A stretch of DNA of 64,000 nucleotides, from positions 2,040,001 through 2,104,000 of the forward strand of contig JAQISU010000033.1 in the NCBI GenBank assembly GCA_029339505.1, in the 5' to 3' direction. Under the pieces are notes generated by a model. It was given only the letters and a program-made list of their open reading frames with translations. It was not told where the DNA came from and did no database searches. Origin of the DNA: Unio delphinus. Its lineage: Eukaryota; Mollusca; Bivalvia; Unionida; Unionidae. This document shows, in pieces, positions 1-37,100 of the stretch (the first letter of the stretch is position 1; each line of letters opens with the position of its first letter). A program made the position numbers and the translations under genes.

Positions 1-1995
1 TTTTGTAGAAAGGCATCCTTCTCTTGATCTGACGGTACATCGGTGATGAGGGGAGGAGGACAGGGAAAGGGATGGATAAATGAAATCCAAAGTCCCTCCA
101 AAATCACCTGAATCACCCAAATGTTCTGAGGTAATAAAGTGGTCCAGTGGTCCTGAAATTGCAGGAGGCGGCCACCCACAGGTAGGCTGTCCGCGGGCGG
201 TGGGCAGGGTATGTCAACATCTCGAGTTAGGTGGCTTTAAGGCAGAGAAACTTGGGTTCTTGCTGCCTCTGTATGGTTGCCTCCTAGCTGGATTAGACTG
301 TTGGCTCCCAGCATTGGGTTGGGATCTATACTGCACATCTGCCTGTAAGGATCCCTTTTCCCTGGTCTGCCTATCATCCCTCCGCTGTGGCAGGGAATGA
401 TTGTTTCGAAACACCTGCGAAAGTTGGGCGGCTAGTTGGAGGGGCAGTTCCTGAGCTGCCTACCTCTGAACTTCAATTTTTTTTAAAAAAATTTACCGCC
501 GATATGCATCACGTCATATCAGATCAAAGTTGGCAGAAGCAGTCAATGCATTGGCCATGGAATGGTGAGCTGCACTGTTAATAACTCTAGCAAACCAGGC
601 AGTCACTTCGTAAGCATGGTCATTGCCGGATTTGCCTGGGAGTCAGAAAAAAATGGCTAATGAAACCAAGTCTAACATTGAAGACATAGCGACTACGTTT
701 CGGACTAGCTTTGATGTGGCATTGGAGATCAGTACGGAAGGCGTCTGAGTTTTGTACCAACTACACTAGAACATCGCTGGTACTTAGCTTTCTGAACTTT
801 GCCGACTGGGGAAGGAGCAAGAAGGACATCATCTCTTCCTCCCATTCAAGATATACAGACGCCTTAACGTTGGAGTCTTGAATGGCGGTAGGAGGTGGTG
901 GGCATTCTGAAGTTGCCAATACCCTATAAATTTCTTCCACTGCAGCCTTCAAGCTAAACTCAGTCCATTTAATGACTGGATCTGTGTACGGCTGATTTGC
1001 AAGTGTTTCGTCACACTCACTGTGTGCTGAGTCGTGTTCTGGTCAACTTTCCCTCTAAGCTGCGCGCGCACCTGCTCAGGCATCCCCGTGCAGCTGAATT
1101 GTCAAATTTTGCTCAAATAAACGTTAAATTTTTCACGTCTCCATAATGCTTGCACAGTGCAGCGAACATCTACCATTCACTCAGCGGGAATGTTGGTTCT
1201 GGTACAGCTTGCATTTCTGGATATAGCATACCAGGTGACATAGATGACGCAATTCCGTCATCCATGACAATTTCACTAATTCTTCCTTGTGGAGAAGCCG
1301 TGAACATATGGACGACCGGCAATGCCGGCTGGTTTGTCTGCGAATGGTCGGCCTCAATGTCAGCGACGGTCCGGCTATCACCGGTACTGGCCGCTCCAAT
1401 GGCCTGGCTGGATGGACAGATTTCTCACTAAAACCTCCGTCATAGTATTGGCATGTTGCTGGCGGTACAGCTTGACGGACAGATTTGTCACTAAAATCCT
1501 CGTAAATCATAGTTGGTCAGACAGTTTTAGCAATAAGGTCCCGATGATGGGACGGCTGGTGATGTCGAGGTTGTATAATGAAATAGATCCAATGGATCCG
1601 GTAAAAACCCCAGGTGTCCTGACTTACAGGCCCGAAGGCCATGCTTGGACATGCGGGGAGACTTACGCCCACTGGGCAGCCGAAATTTGGGGGAACACTC
1701 CCCCAAAGAGGTAATATCTAGCCTGATGTCAATAGCTACACCATAGTTTCTTGGACCAAACGACGCATCTGTTCAAAGGCGGACTGTTGTACCATGTCAA
1801 CAATTTTTTCATCCATTGCCAAATTGGCTCTGTCCACTTATTACATACGCTGCATGGTACAGATGAAGTACACTTGGTACATACAATACAAGTGTCAAGG
1901 TTGTCTTCTTTTGTTTGAACTTTTTGCATTTCATGCATTTGGTTGACATTTCTACTGAAACGACAAAAGAAGAAAAGCAAAGCACAAATTAGCAA
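1..1995 (-). pseudogene. Decayed DIRS gag and reverse-transcriptase N-terminal coding
   Basis: After an acceptor-like tttcag whose exon would start at 1954, the minus strand encodes a segment with CIVCTKC and CSVC motifs (possible zinc-binding gag N-terminus, 1995-1729). Next come variable Pro/Arg-rich coding (1510-1181) and a conserved gag block (about 960-760). The matches to the plus-strand copy continue at about 720-510. From about 480 to 1 a third block resembles the N-terminal side of a DIRS reverse transcriptase. Stops and frame changes separate the blocks, so no intact protein is made. Domain naming rests on similarity to the second copy in this window and on the known DIRS order gag, RT/RNase H, tyrosine recombinase. 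Confidence 0.7.
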
Positions 1996-2299
1996 TTCAA
2001 CATGTTATTAATTCGCTAATACCACAACCGTTACTAACAGAGTAAGCGAAATTATTCAGTGCCGCGTAAACTCGTAAATGACAACACGAGTACTGCCATT
2101 AGTGTGTTGCAACGTGGTCGTCAAGAAATGAAGTCCGTACAGGGTGACAAAGTCACTCAAAATTTGAAAATATTGTAAAATAATGTATACAACCTGCAGA
2201 AGAATGATTGTCCAACACACTAATTCCAAATTTAAGTTCAGATGGTCTGATTTTTCACTAAGATGGCTTGGATTATATGGAGGTGTATTTGTACACTGT

Positions 2300-2453
2300 G
2301 AACAGTACAAGTGAAGCTTAAAAACTAGCGACACCTGGCGGTGGCAAGGGGAAGTAAGAGTTATTGCCCTTTGTCTTTAGGATGAATTTTCGTGTTTTAG
2401 TAGGGCTGGATTCGCAACGTTAATGTGATTGGGGAACGTATTTGAAGGAGAAA
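2300..2453 (-). repeat. Inverted terminal repeat of the minus-strand DIRS copy
   Basis: Shares gagttattgccctttgtct, tagggctggattcgc and taatgtgattggggaacgta with the terminal repeats at 49073-49262 and 55811-56018. It lacks the short internal stretch around the reverse complement of gctacctcgcg and other parts, so it belongs to a related subfamily or an older copy. The element end is placed at 2453 by alignment to the 49073 terminus. Confidence 0.8.
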
Positions 2454-3302
2454 CGTCATGATAAGGGGCAATGTGGGTAAAATACATATTTGCCAAGCCA
2501 GAGCAAGGTATAAGCATACTTTTTGCTAATGTAAGTGCAAAATGGCATAATCTAAGCATAAAAAGTGTAATAAATGTATGTCTATATAGATACTAGCTTT
2601 GATCTATTTGTCGTCAGTTTATTGACTTTATCTAATCTCTGACACACAAGGTGTTTCCCTTCACCCTCATTTACGCTTCAGAGACCCCCACATTTTTAAT
2701 TTGATCCCCAGTTTACCGTTTTGATACCAATGTTTTATTTTTTTTATTCACTCTGACCCAGAATTTTGACACAAAGGAGACTTTTGACTCTCAGTCAGTT
2801 CTGCACCCCTAGGGGATAGGCAATTAACTATTTTGCATGTCTAATTTTTGCAGAATGATCGTGAAATTCACAAATTCGGCAACTGGCATGATGAAGTACT
2901 CAATCACAGTGCTGTATTGCGTCACTCTCATATTCTTCTTCACAAATTTGCAAAGCAGCGTTATTTTATCCTTCTTACAATCATACAATGTTTTGAAGTT
3001 TAAAAAGAAACCATCTGCTCGACTGGTCGGCTACTTATCTTGACTATGGATTTAATGAATATGTGAGTCAAGTTTTAAACTAAAGAAACCAATCTATTTT
3101 CTTAGAAAGGGTCATATACAGTTGCTATGTATTGAAAATTTTATAAGTACATGTAGATAAAGCTATAATATCCAAATCAGCTCATACGCTATTCTTACAC
3201 AGCAGTCTTTCTTCCAGAATACTCTAAAAATTTATGAGTGGAAGTAAAAAGATGATAATATAAATGAGAAACAACTTCTTATTGCTTTATTTTGATTTTT
3301 TT

Positions 3303-3420
3303 TTAAATATACCAGAAAAGCATAAACCATTTATAGGTGAGTATAAGATGTAATTTGGTGAAGAAAAAAGCATAATGATTATGCCAAAAACGTAATGGTT
3401 GGAAATGTATGGAAAAGGTT
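3303..3420 (+). repeat. Fragment of dispersed repeat family D
   Basis: Shares ataccagaaaagcataa, aaaagcataatgattat and gtaatggttgg with 13973-14060 and, in reverse, with 59103-59190. Only the terminal part of the family is present. Confidence 0.65.
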
Positions 3421-4417
3421 GGCATGGTCCATGTTTCAACATGACAGGAAATCAAACTTTTACTTTGCCTCCATCCCACTGATGTTCTCCTGAAAAGGTG
3501 ATTCTTATATAGTTTTCTGTTACAAAACATACCGTTAAAAAAAAGAAATATGCACTATATATAAAGTTTTATGCCAATTTAGCAGTTTCTTCTGCCCTCA
3601 AAAATGCAATGAATTATGATTTTACTGCCAATCACATCTTAAATTCCCTGAAGAAAGTTAAATCTCAAGAAGTTTCAACCATAAATTCCAACACTGTGGC
3701 TTCAATACTTTTCATGTGGTACTAATTTGTATTGATTTTATGGCTGACCACAACCATTAACTTAAAGACCAGTGAAAAATGAGCCATAAGCATCTGATTA
3801 AGTAAGTCCTAACATCCCCTCACCCTGTTTATCACTATTATACCCCTAGCAGTCAAACATGCTCAGTTATTTGTAAATTCATGTTGATTACTGTGTATAA
3901 ACGCTACTTTTTAATTTTTACATGTGCTTATTTTATTCTAAACCTTTTAATGCTTTTTTATTACAAAAATGATCCTGTAACTGTGACTCCACTCACTGCC
4001 TACACCAATGTGTTGTGACATCATTAAAGATTGAGTGACAAAAAAGGTATAAAATACAATGTGAACAAATTATGTGATAATCTGAAAATATTAAGAATTA
4101 CTGTTAATTTAGATCATTCTATTCTATCAGGTGAGACTATTGTCGAAAGTCTATGTATAAAATGATTGACCTTTCTTTATGTACTATCATTCTCTGTAAT
4201 TTAGGATTTCATAACAGTTGTGATCAACCTGAATGAATAATCTACATGATGTATAGATACAATTCAAAATGTAAACTTCTAACTAATGGTAGCAAACTTT
4301 CCTGGCAAAATTTTAATCCTCTGGAAAATTCATCTCACTTCATACACATTTTTAATCTAAAGCAAAAAGACTAACTAATGTCTGAAACAAAATTAATGTA
4401 AATACATAATATTCAAT

Positions 4418-4735
4418 TAGTACAAATTAAATACTATGTATATACTCTAATTACAGAACAGTACTAATTAAATAAGAAAAAAATACTATGTATATACACT
4501 AATTACAGAACAGTACTAATTAAATAAGAAACAAATACTATGTATATACACTAATTACAGCACAAATACTAATTAAATAAGAAAAAAATACTATGTATAT
4601 ACACTAATTACAACACAAGTACTAATTAAATAAGAAAAAAATACCATGTATCTACACTAATTACAGCACAAGTACTAATTAAATAAGAAAAAAATACTAT
4701 GTATATACACTAATTACAGCACAAGTACTAATCAA
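4418..4735. repeat. 53-bp minisatellite, about 6 copies
   Basis: Tandem units run actaattaaataag, an A-rich run, tactatgtatatacac, taattacagcacaagt with few changes between copies. The array ends directly before a CA microsatellite. Confidence 0.9.
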
Positions 4736-4745
4736 ATACAATATG

Positions 4746-4747
<2 letters not shown>

Positions 4748-4778
<31 letters not shown>
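4748..4778. repeat. (CA)n microsatellite
   Basis: Uninterrupted AC dinucleotides of about 30 bases at the end of the 53-bp array. Confidence 0.95.
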
Positions 4779-4780
<2 letters not shown>

Positions 4781-6343
4781 TTAAAGCACCATTCTAAAAA
4801 ATCACACTTCACTAATTTTCAGACAAAACCATTTACATTGTCAATCAAGTCTCTTGGCATACACAAACATGACAAAAACATGATACATAGTCCCAAAACT
4901 AGTGCAGATCTCTCAGATCTTTCCTCATGAGCAATAGCTGGCTTACACTGTTTTACATAGTTGCCATGAGGGAAGAGGAAAATGATAAAGATTGATTTTA
5001 TCACTGACCTCCAAAAACCTATTTTGCATATCAGCAGAACTGCAATTTCAGTTTTTCTCTGTCGCACTTGTTACTGCCAAGTCAAATGATTGGAGTCTGA
5101 CCATATGCGAGGTAAGACACAAGAAATAATTTTTTTTTGTCTTTCAGTTTTGCTAGTACCTTCACAATACGATGGCTTTGTACACATTAAAGATTGTGGT
5201 CTACTGATTGTGGTGAGCAAGGTGATGATGGTCATAAAATTTGTTTTGTTCACAAACCGAATGATGACATTATCCAAAGAACTTTAAATTTACCCTACTA
5301 ATGGTCCAACTGAACGGACAAGTGGTTTAAGTTCAACATCATACTGACATGCTTCAATAACCAACGGGTTTGGTGCTGATAGCTTTGTCAGCAATGTTTA
5401 ATGTTGAACACTCAGTGTATGTGATTGATCTTGGCAGGTGTTTTGATTTGTGCTAATGCTTGCTGTAGTCTTGTTTTAATCACCATACAAGCAACCACAC
5501 TTTGCTTGCAGCAGTTTTCTTCTTTTGTGTAATGTTTATTTTAGTAGTCTGTCGAGGCTAATCAACAAAAATTAAATACCTTTCAACAAACTTTTACAGG
5601 CAAATACTTCAATTCAAAATTCACAATAATCTTTTTATTAAAGACAACACCATAAAAATTTATGCCACTGAAATAAATGAACCACAAATACTGTATCTTT
5701 ATTCAAGTTTGAAGACAAATAACTATGCAAAGATTAATCGATTTATCAATCTGTCCAATACTTCAAGTGAAAATGCAGGTGGATGAGCTGATTTTCCTTA
5801 ACTGAGTATAGATCACCAATTTTCACAAAGAGTTACCAATTTCCAATATTATTGAATAAATGCTGTTAATGAAGTTATGCAGGATTTTTTCATATAGATT
5901 CTGATATTCTCGTAAACAACTGTAAATATATGCTGTCTTTGAATATTATTTAATTTGCAAAACTCTAGAACATAAACTTGATCAATTTATTTCGCCCTAT
6001 GTGAAATCAATTCACTTTCTTTAGACACAAGGGGTAAATTACTTTACCTAAGAATCCACCAAGACACCAGGATAAATATCAAAATTTCAATTAAATTTAT
6101 ACTAATTTACTTTATACAATTTAACATGACAAGTGAAACATTTGTCTATTAAGGCTGCTGGACAATTAAGTTTTATTCAATAAACAGAACAACTACTTAG
6201 CTCCCATGTATCAGCAGCATAGGGTATGAATTGTAAAGGAAACAAATTGCTTCTTAAGCAGAAAATAACATTCAGCTTCAGACACACAACTCTGTATGCA
6301 GTTATGACAAAAAAATGAATGAAATCTTCAGTATAATATTTAC

Positions 6344-30452
<24,109 letters not shown>

Positions 30453-31139
30453 GTTGCTGCCGCCGCGCTAGGCTGGAACTCGCTTCTTGACATTGCTGGT
30501 AATTCCAAACACTATAAAATGGCGACGATGACAAATCTATATAAAATAATTGCTATATATGTTATGTATGGAAAATGTAATATGTCCTGAAAAATACTAT
30601 CACTCCAAATCTTCCAAATGCGCTGCTTTCTTTTTGAAAACGTGGTTTCTTTGAATAAACTGAGATTAAAATTGATCTGCGGAGGACACCATGTTGACAA
30701 CTGTGCTCCCTGGGATTTCCCTTTCTAAAAATTTGTAAGGATTAGTTTGATTAGTTGGTGCTATAAATAGAGGCACAAAAGATTTTCCGCTGCATAGGAT
30801 TTTTTTCTGTTTGATGTACATCGATATGGCATTAGTTACAATAACTCAATCTACATATGATAATTTCGAAAGATAAGCGAGATATTTATTGTATAACTTC
30901 CATTCTAGTGAAGTATGTTTTATCTTTCGTGGTCTTTGAGAGTAAAGTTTCGTCAACCAATCAAAGTAATTGATACAAATGAAACCATTGTAGGAGCAGT
31001 TCATTGCTGTCTGCAGTTTCCGGCTAGTGCGATAGCGATGAATTGTTAATGAAAAGAGCCCTCTTTGTCCGTATAGTTACAGGACAATTATTTTTCGATT
31101 TTATCAAAAAACAAAATAAATTTACAAAAGTGGGACAAA
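30453..31139. promoter_or_regulatory. Bidirectional promoter region between USP25/28 and GPR89
   Basis: The start codons of the two divergent genes are 687 bp apart, so both 5' UTRs and promoters must lie here unless upstream non-coding exons exist. The USP25/28 side is GC-richer (gctgccgccgcgc). Visible motifs are aaaatggcg (30526-30534, YY1-like), ctataaatag (30761-30770, TATA-like) and ccaatcaaag (30956-30965, CCAAT box). Motif roles are inferred. Confidence 0.65.
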
Positions 31140-31181
31140 ATGTCCTTCCTTGTGGATTCTTGCATAATGTTCTTTTCGCAG
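31140..31181 (+). CDS. GPR89: GPR89 coding exon 1
   Basis: Fourteen codons, [14 protein letters not shown], then donor gtaaac, phase 0. It matches the N-terminal segment of GPR89, which supports this start. Confidence 0.93.
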
Positions 31182-34100
31182 GTAAACTAAATGAGAAACC
31201 TTTTTGAAGACTAGCAATACGTGTCGTGCTTTAAAGTTTAGATATATATTCAGATACACAGCATTGTCGTGACTAGGTGATCTAGGGCGAGACATGAGAA
31301 CACGCTTTTGATAACAGAACCATTATTGTCGAGGATTCTTGCCCTACTGTCAAGATCCTTGTAGGATAAATGATCAAGAACCTCGTTCTTGGATTAAAAA
31401 CTTGTTTGGGGCAAGACATGATAACAAGGTTCTTGATACAAGAAAAATATTGTTTGGTTCATAAGGCCCTCTCAAGATTTTAATCCAACTTTCCTCTAAC
31501 CCTTCCCACCCAAGTTTTGATTATGTCATGATAATGGACATGAATATTTCCCACAACAACATTGGAATTGGTTTGTTGTTGATATCATGTGACTGTTGGT
31601 ATTTTGATGTCATGGACATATAGGTTGTGAGATTTGGGTAGTCTTGTGATCAGCAATTCAAATGACAAGTTCCAGGTCAAATTTTAACATGGCTGACGTT
31701 TTGTCTTGTCTGACCTCAGATTAATGAATGGTATATTCTCAATGTCTGAGAAAATTAATCAAATTCCAATAAATTTCATGCAGGTATGTTGTTGTTGTTG
31801 TAGTGTTTAGCGCCATTTCTCAGCACACAATAAGCTATACATGGCAGTCAGTATTAATGGTGGAGGAAGAACCCGAGAAACCCCCTGAAAGAACCACTGA
31901 CCCACGAGAAGCTACTAGCAAGCTTTCTCACATACCCACATTGGCCGAATCTGAGACTTGAACCCACGTAGACAGAGGTGAGATGGCAGTGATCCGTAAT
32001 GGCGAGTGCCTTAGACCACTTGGGACCCCTTCATGCAGGTATAGCTTCATGTAAGGTCGTTAAAGTTTGCTAAGCAGGCTAGTAAGCAGATACCCAATGC
32101 TGATACTGCAAACATGGCAACTTTCAACTCTTCAGTAGGCAAATGGCTCTGACCTTACACCCGAATATATATGTCCAGATATCAAAAATGGTATGGGAAG
32201 AGTCAGAGTAGACTCAAAATATGAGGAATCTTTTTTGAGAAATGACAAGAACGGGTTGTCAGGTTGAGATCTCATACCATCTCAGTAGCGGAATTAAATA
32301 GGAACATAGTGTAACAGACCAATAATTGGTGCACTATTTTTTTTCTTCAAAATCAATTCAGTTTTTTTCATGTATGCACAATTAGGTATAGGTGAGAACA
32401 CATGAGAAAGTGTTTGGGCAAAATCCCAGAACAAGCTTACCAAAGACAGCCACCACCACTGAAGAGTAAGTAGAAAATAAAGATTGTAAATCATATTAAA
32501 TGTTGATCTACAATGATTTTTGTTCTGAGATCAACATTTTGCATTGAAAAGGAATCATCACACTTTAGTATGATTCCAATCCATACTGTTTCAACAACAG
32601 AAACATTTACCGATTGCTTTTTCATGATTATATGCATGGAGTAGAATCTGACTTAAAAAAATTGCTAGATTACTTCAGTAGTCTCATGCAAGGCAGTGAA
32701 CTGTAATGTTTCTTTACCATTCATGTCAAATTTACTAAACTTTCCATTAATTTGGTTATTCCGCTTTAATGTACTGTGCCTATAAAGATTAGCCTAAAGG
32801 GCAATCAGCACAACTCAATCATTTGTATAATCTCTGTCTTTTTCCATTAATACCTATACCATTTATCTGTATAAACTGTTCCATGAGAAATGAATCATTT
32901 GAGCAAACTGTTGAATGGTGGCTCTTTTCCTCATACTACCTTGATCTTTTCAATGACAATTAAACTGCCCAGGGTAAAACTATTCCTTGAGAAATCATCT
33001 ATGAAGTCTGAAATGGTGACCCTTTTTCTTATACTGCCTTGACCTTTTTGTGCTTGTAAAATCATTACACGAGAAATCAATCATTTGTGTATGATGTGAA
33101 ATTATGGCCTATTTTATCTTACTGCCTTGACCTTACAATTGCCTGTATGACATTTGTCTGTATATGCTCAGGGGTAAAACGATTCCAGAGGAAATCAATA
33201 ATTTTGGAATGGTGGCCATTTTCTCTTGCTGCTTTGACATTTTGAATACCTGTGTGAAGATTAAGCATATTAAGTGCCCAATGACAGTATTCAGCTAATG
33301 ATAATTAAGTGTAAAGAAATACAAATCATGACATTACTATTTACACAAGCAATTAGTTACAAATATTGATATTGCAGTGCTCTCTCTCTCTCTTTACCTA
33401 CCTACCAGTACCTGCCTGCCTGCCATATAAAATAGGGCATATTATTATTTCCATATGATTCTGTTAACATTCAGTTATTCAAGTTATCCACCAGCAATAG
33501 ATTTTAAAGTTTTTGGATGGCGTACCCTTGGGGTGAGGAAAAACCCATATGATTTCAACGTCCATGTTACTGTATTTGAAAGAAGAAAATGGTTTCCATG
33601 TAATAATTAGTGTTCCCCACCATATACAATTACCTAAGTGAAGAGCTTGCTATTGGGGTAACAAAGAAGTATAACAATTTCTGATTCAGAAGGTCAAAGG
33701 GCAAGGTCACTGAATGAAGAAAACAATTTCCTGGACCACAATTTTACTTCCATAGTTACAACACAGCTTTGTAGGTGGTTTGTATGTTTGATAAGGAGGA
33801 AGTCAGTTGATCTTGGGGTCAGAGATCAAGGTCATTAATTCGAAGAAAAACAATTTCTGCAAGAACATTTCAGTAATAAAACATGTACCTTAGTTCAAAC
33901 TCACTGCAATCCAAGGTTAAATGAGATATTAAATTTAAATGTTCATGGCAACATATTCCTCCTAGGCCTTGGTGGTTTCTGTGGCACAAGTTAATGTTGC
34001 CACACTGGAGAATCTAACTTTATAAATACTCATTGTTATTCTGCATGGGAAGCAGGTGTGCCATTGGTGCATTTAGCAGTACGAGTGTCCATCTGTTTTG

Positions 34101-37100
34101 TACCATATGAAAAATACAATATCATGAAGTAATGATTTTGTTATGAACCGAACATCAAATTAAAATGTAAAGTATCAAATTATTCAATTATTTTTGTGAG
34201 AGAGGAAAGGTGATTATGTAACACTGCTTAAAGCTGTGGATGAGATTTAAATGTAAACTCATATTGTTACAAAGTATGTTTCTTTCTCTGCTATTTAAAA
34301 AGCATAGTCAGATTATCATAGTAAACTATGGTTCTCTTCATAAGTATGTCTCATTAAAACTAGGGTAATCTTCACAAGCTTGCCTGAAACAGATGCATTG
34401 ATATTAAAGTCCCATTGTTCTTTAAGATGTTCTGGGCTGCATGTATATTAAAATATTTGCTCAGATATTTAAAAGAATAAACCATAGATTCAAAGTGCAA
34501 CATGGTTAGAGAGTTGGTTGTTGTTGCTAAAAGATGTACTCGAGGATGTCAAGTTACAGATAAAAGCCAGTTTCATTATTTTAAATTAACCACAATTAGG
34601 AAAAGATGTAAAATGAAACCTAAGAATAACAGGGATTGATTGAACAAATGGTGAAAGAAAAGGTTTAGTAATGGAGACTAAAGAAATGAGTCAGTATCAT
34701 AAAAAACCATAAGAAACTATTGGTTTTATTATATGAATTATCTAATAGTACAATTTATGAAATGCTCTCATTCCTTTGAGGGGGAGAAAAACTTACATGA
34801 AAAATTGCCAGACATGACTACAGCAACAGTTGAATTGAAGGCAACGTTAGATGAAGTCTAGCAAAAATTGCCAGACTTGACTACAAAGGTTAGATTGGAA
34901 GTCTAGCAAAATTGCCAGACATGACTATAGCAGCATATGAATTCAAGGCAAGGTTAGAGTGGAGGTCTAGCCCACACCCCATCACCACTACCATCCCACT
35001 GCAAAGCATGAGTAAAATATTGTAAGGAAAACAAAAATAGGTGTCAGAGGTACTCAGACATATTTAATACAAGTATACACAGTTTAAGTCAAATTTGCAA
35101 AACAAAAAGCAAGTTTTATTGTTTTCAATTATATTTGTAAACAGTTCCTCTACTGACATCACAAGCTTGTTTGTGCATATTGGGATAAGTAACTTTGCTG
35201 TTACATTAATTAATTTTGTGATAATTTTGTATCACATGATCCATTGAATGAATATGCATCAAGTCTTCACAGCTTACATGACTAACAACTTAAGATTCCA
35301 ATTTATAGTATAGCTAGCATTCATGTTCGCCTTTAAAGTTTTGAAGAGAGCTCTTGATTTTGAGTTGGAAAAACCATATGTAGCTTACTATATGATACAT
35401 CTATATAGCATGTTAAGTTTGTGATAATTTGCTCACAATTATGCAGTATGAAACAGAATATCAAAACTTCAAACGCTTCAAAATGAAAGCAATGTTGACA
35501 GTTGCAGAAAATGTAAATCAGTTTATATGTATTTATATTTCATTACTTTCTTTGAAACCTATTTTCTATCTGTTGACTATTGAATGGGGTGTTTTTTATC
35601 CAAAAAGAATCAAATAAACAAAAGGGATATTAGGTTTTTTTGCTTTACTTTAAAGTTTATTTGTTCTAAAGCCGATGTGTTAATATTTCTCGAAAAGGAA
35701 TTGTTATTTTTCCCTGCACAGTCTGTGACTTTATGCATTCTGTCCTTACTAAAGGCACACATTCTATTTATTTGAGCATATGTATCATCAATTCACAAAT
35801 GATGCGAATGGAAGTATATTGAAACCAATCGCCTTTCACCTCATCAGAAATTTACATGGGATCTCTTACTCATTGTCAAGTGTCAAGTGTATCAAACACT
35901 AGTCCACCACCTCCTCATTGCTTTCTATTATTTATCTGTGCCCTTCCACCAGCCATTCAAAATGCACATGAAAAATTTGAAAGAGCACAACAATAAAGCT
36001 GTTATTATTATCATTTATTATGCCATGCCTTCATGGGGGTGATAACCTCTCTGTTGTCCATTTGAACACCATCCATCTGTCCATGGCTACTTTTCCTATA
36101 CTACATGGTGGACCAGGCATGGTGTCAATAACAGGTGCTCAATTATAATTACATGTTGTTTGGCATTAATAATTACAATTAAACTTTATTTGTAGATCAT
36201 GATTACTATTATGATTACAGGGGGATTATTATGATTATGATTGCTATGGGTATGTGTGATTTGGATTTTTAATGTAGCTTTAACAATTTTTCAGTCATAT
36301 CACTACAATGTATGCATTGAGGCAGTTTAAAGTGATATCTAGCACTGGGGCATCATGCCACAGATATCCCACCCAGACATTATCCTGACACCAGGCTAAC
36401 CAGTCCTAGCACTAACCTCTTAATGCTGAGTGCCAAGTGAGGTAGCTGTTAGTACTATTTTTTTTAATGAGTCTTTGGTATGACTCTGCCAGGTGATAAA
36501 CCCCTGACCTCCTGAATCAGAAGCGGATGCTCTAACCACTAGGCCAATTGATCAGTCTGATTGCTTTGTATTTGTGGAGAGATAATGCATTGTCTGACGG
36601 AAAACCCAAACTATTTTAACTTTGTGTCAATGTTTATTGTCAGTTATTTAAATACAAGTTAACACTACATTTATTTAGCATTGTTTTCATTACATTCAAA
36701 TCAACATTTTTAATTATATTACAACAAATAAACATTTAAACATTCAAAGTGTGCATCTGACAGACTCCATCTCTTTGCATTGAAGATTTTGCTTTATAAA
36801 CTTAGGATTCTGCTCAGAGCTTGGATAATAATCTTGTGAGATCAGCCATAACAACATTGAATAAATTAGACATTTATCTAAGGTCTATTTCACTGCTAAA
36901 TTCTAACTGTTGAATGAGTTTCTAATACAACATGAATTTTTGAATTAGCAAATGGTCACTTTCAATTAAAAGACATGGTATAGTTTTTTAGGAAAAAAGT
37001 TATTTATTAGCCACCAAAAATTATCGATTCCCTATTGGAATAATCAGTATTCAATTCCCTATTGTAATAATCAGTTCAAATCCCTATTGTAATAATCAAT

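Larger units (their letters stand above)
1..2453 (-). mobile_element. DIRS retrotransposon fragment, minus strand, cut by window start
   Basis: Read on the minus strand, this begins with an inverted terminal repeat (about 2453 down to 2300) matching the ends of the 49073-56018 element, then a leader, gag-like coding and the start of a reverse transcriptase that runs off the window at base 1. The outer end (aaggagaaa at 2445-2453) matches the left end of the other copy. The block on the minus strand at 952-761 ([14 protein letters not shown], ECPPPP) is a clear homologue of codons at 52380-52540. The copy is diverged and frame-broken. It keeps the region just before the reverse-transcriptase core that the other copy lacks. 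Confidence 0.85.
2454..6343. other. AT-rich DNA downstream of the last USP25/28 exon seen
   Basis: No exon could be recognised on either strand. Expected later exons of the USP25/28 catalytic domain were searched for by eye on the minus strand without success. The stretch holds a fragment of repeat family D (3303-3420), a 53-bp tandem repeat (4418-4735) and a CA microsatellite (4748-4778). The rest appears to be unremarkable intronic or intergenic sequence. Confidence 0.6.

Noticed and set aside
2454..6343. Next exons of USP25/28 catalytic domain
   Set aside because: None could be found by eye; open frames here have no USP motifs, so the gene is reported as partial.
30712..30721. NF-kB-like site gggatttccc in the shared promoter
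   Set aside because: It matches the consensus, but a single 10-bp match without other evidence may be chance.
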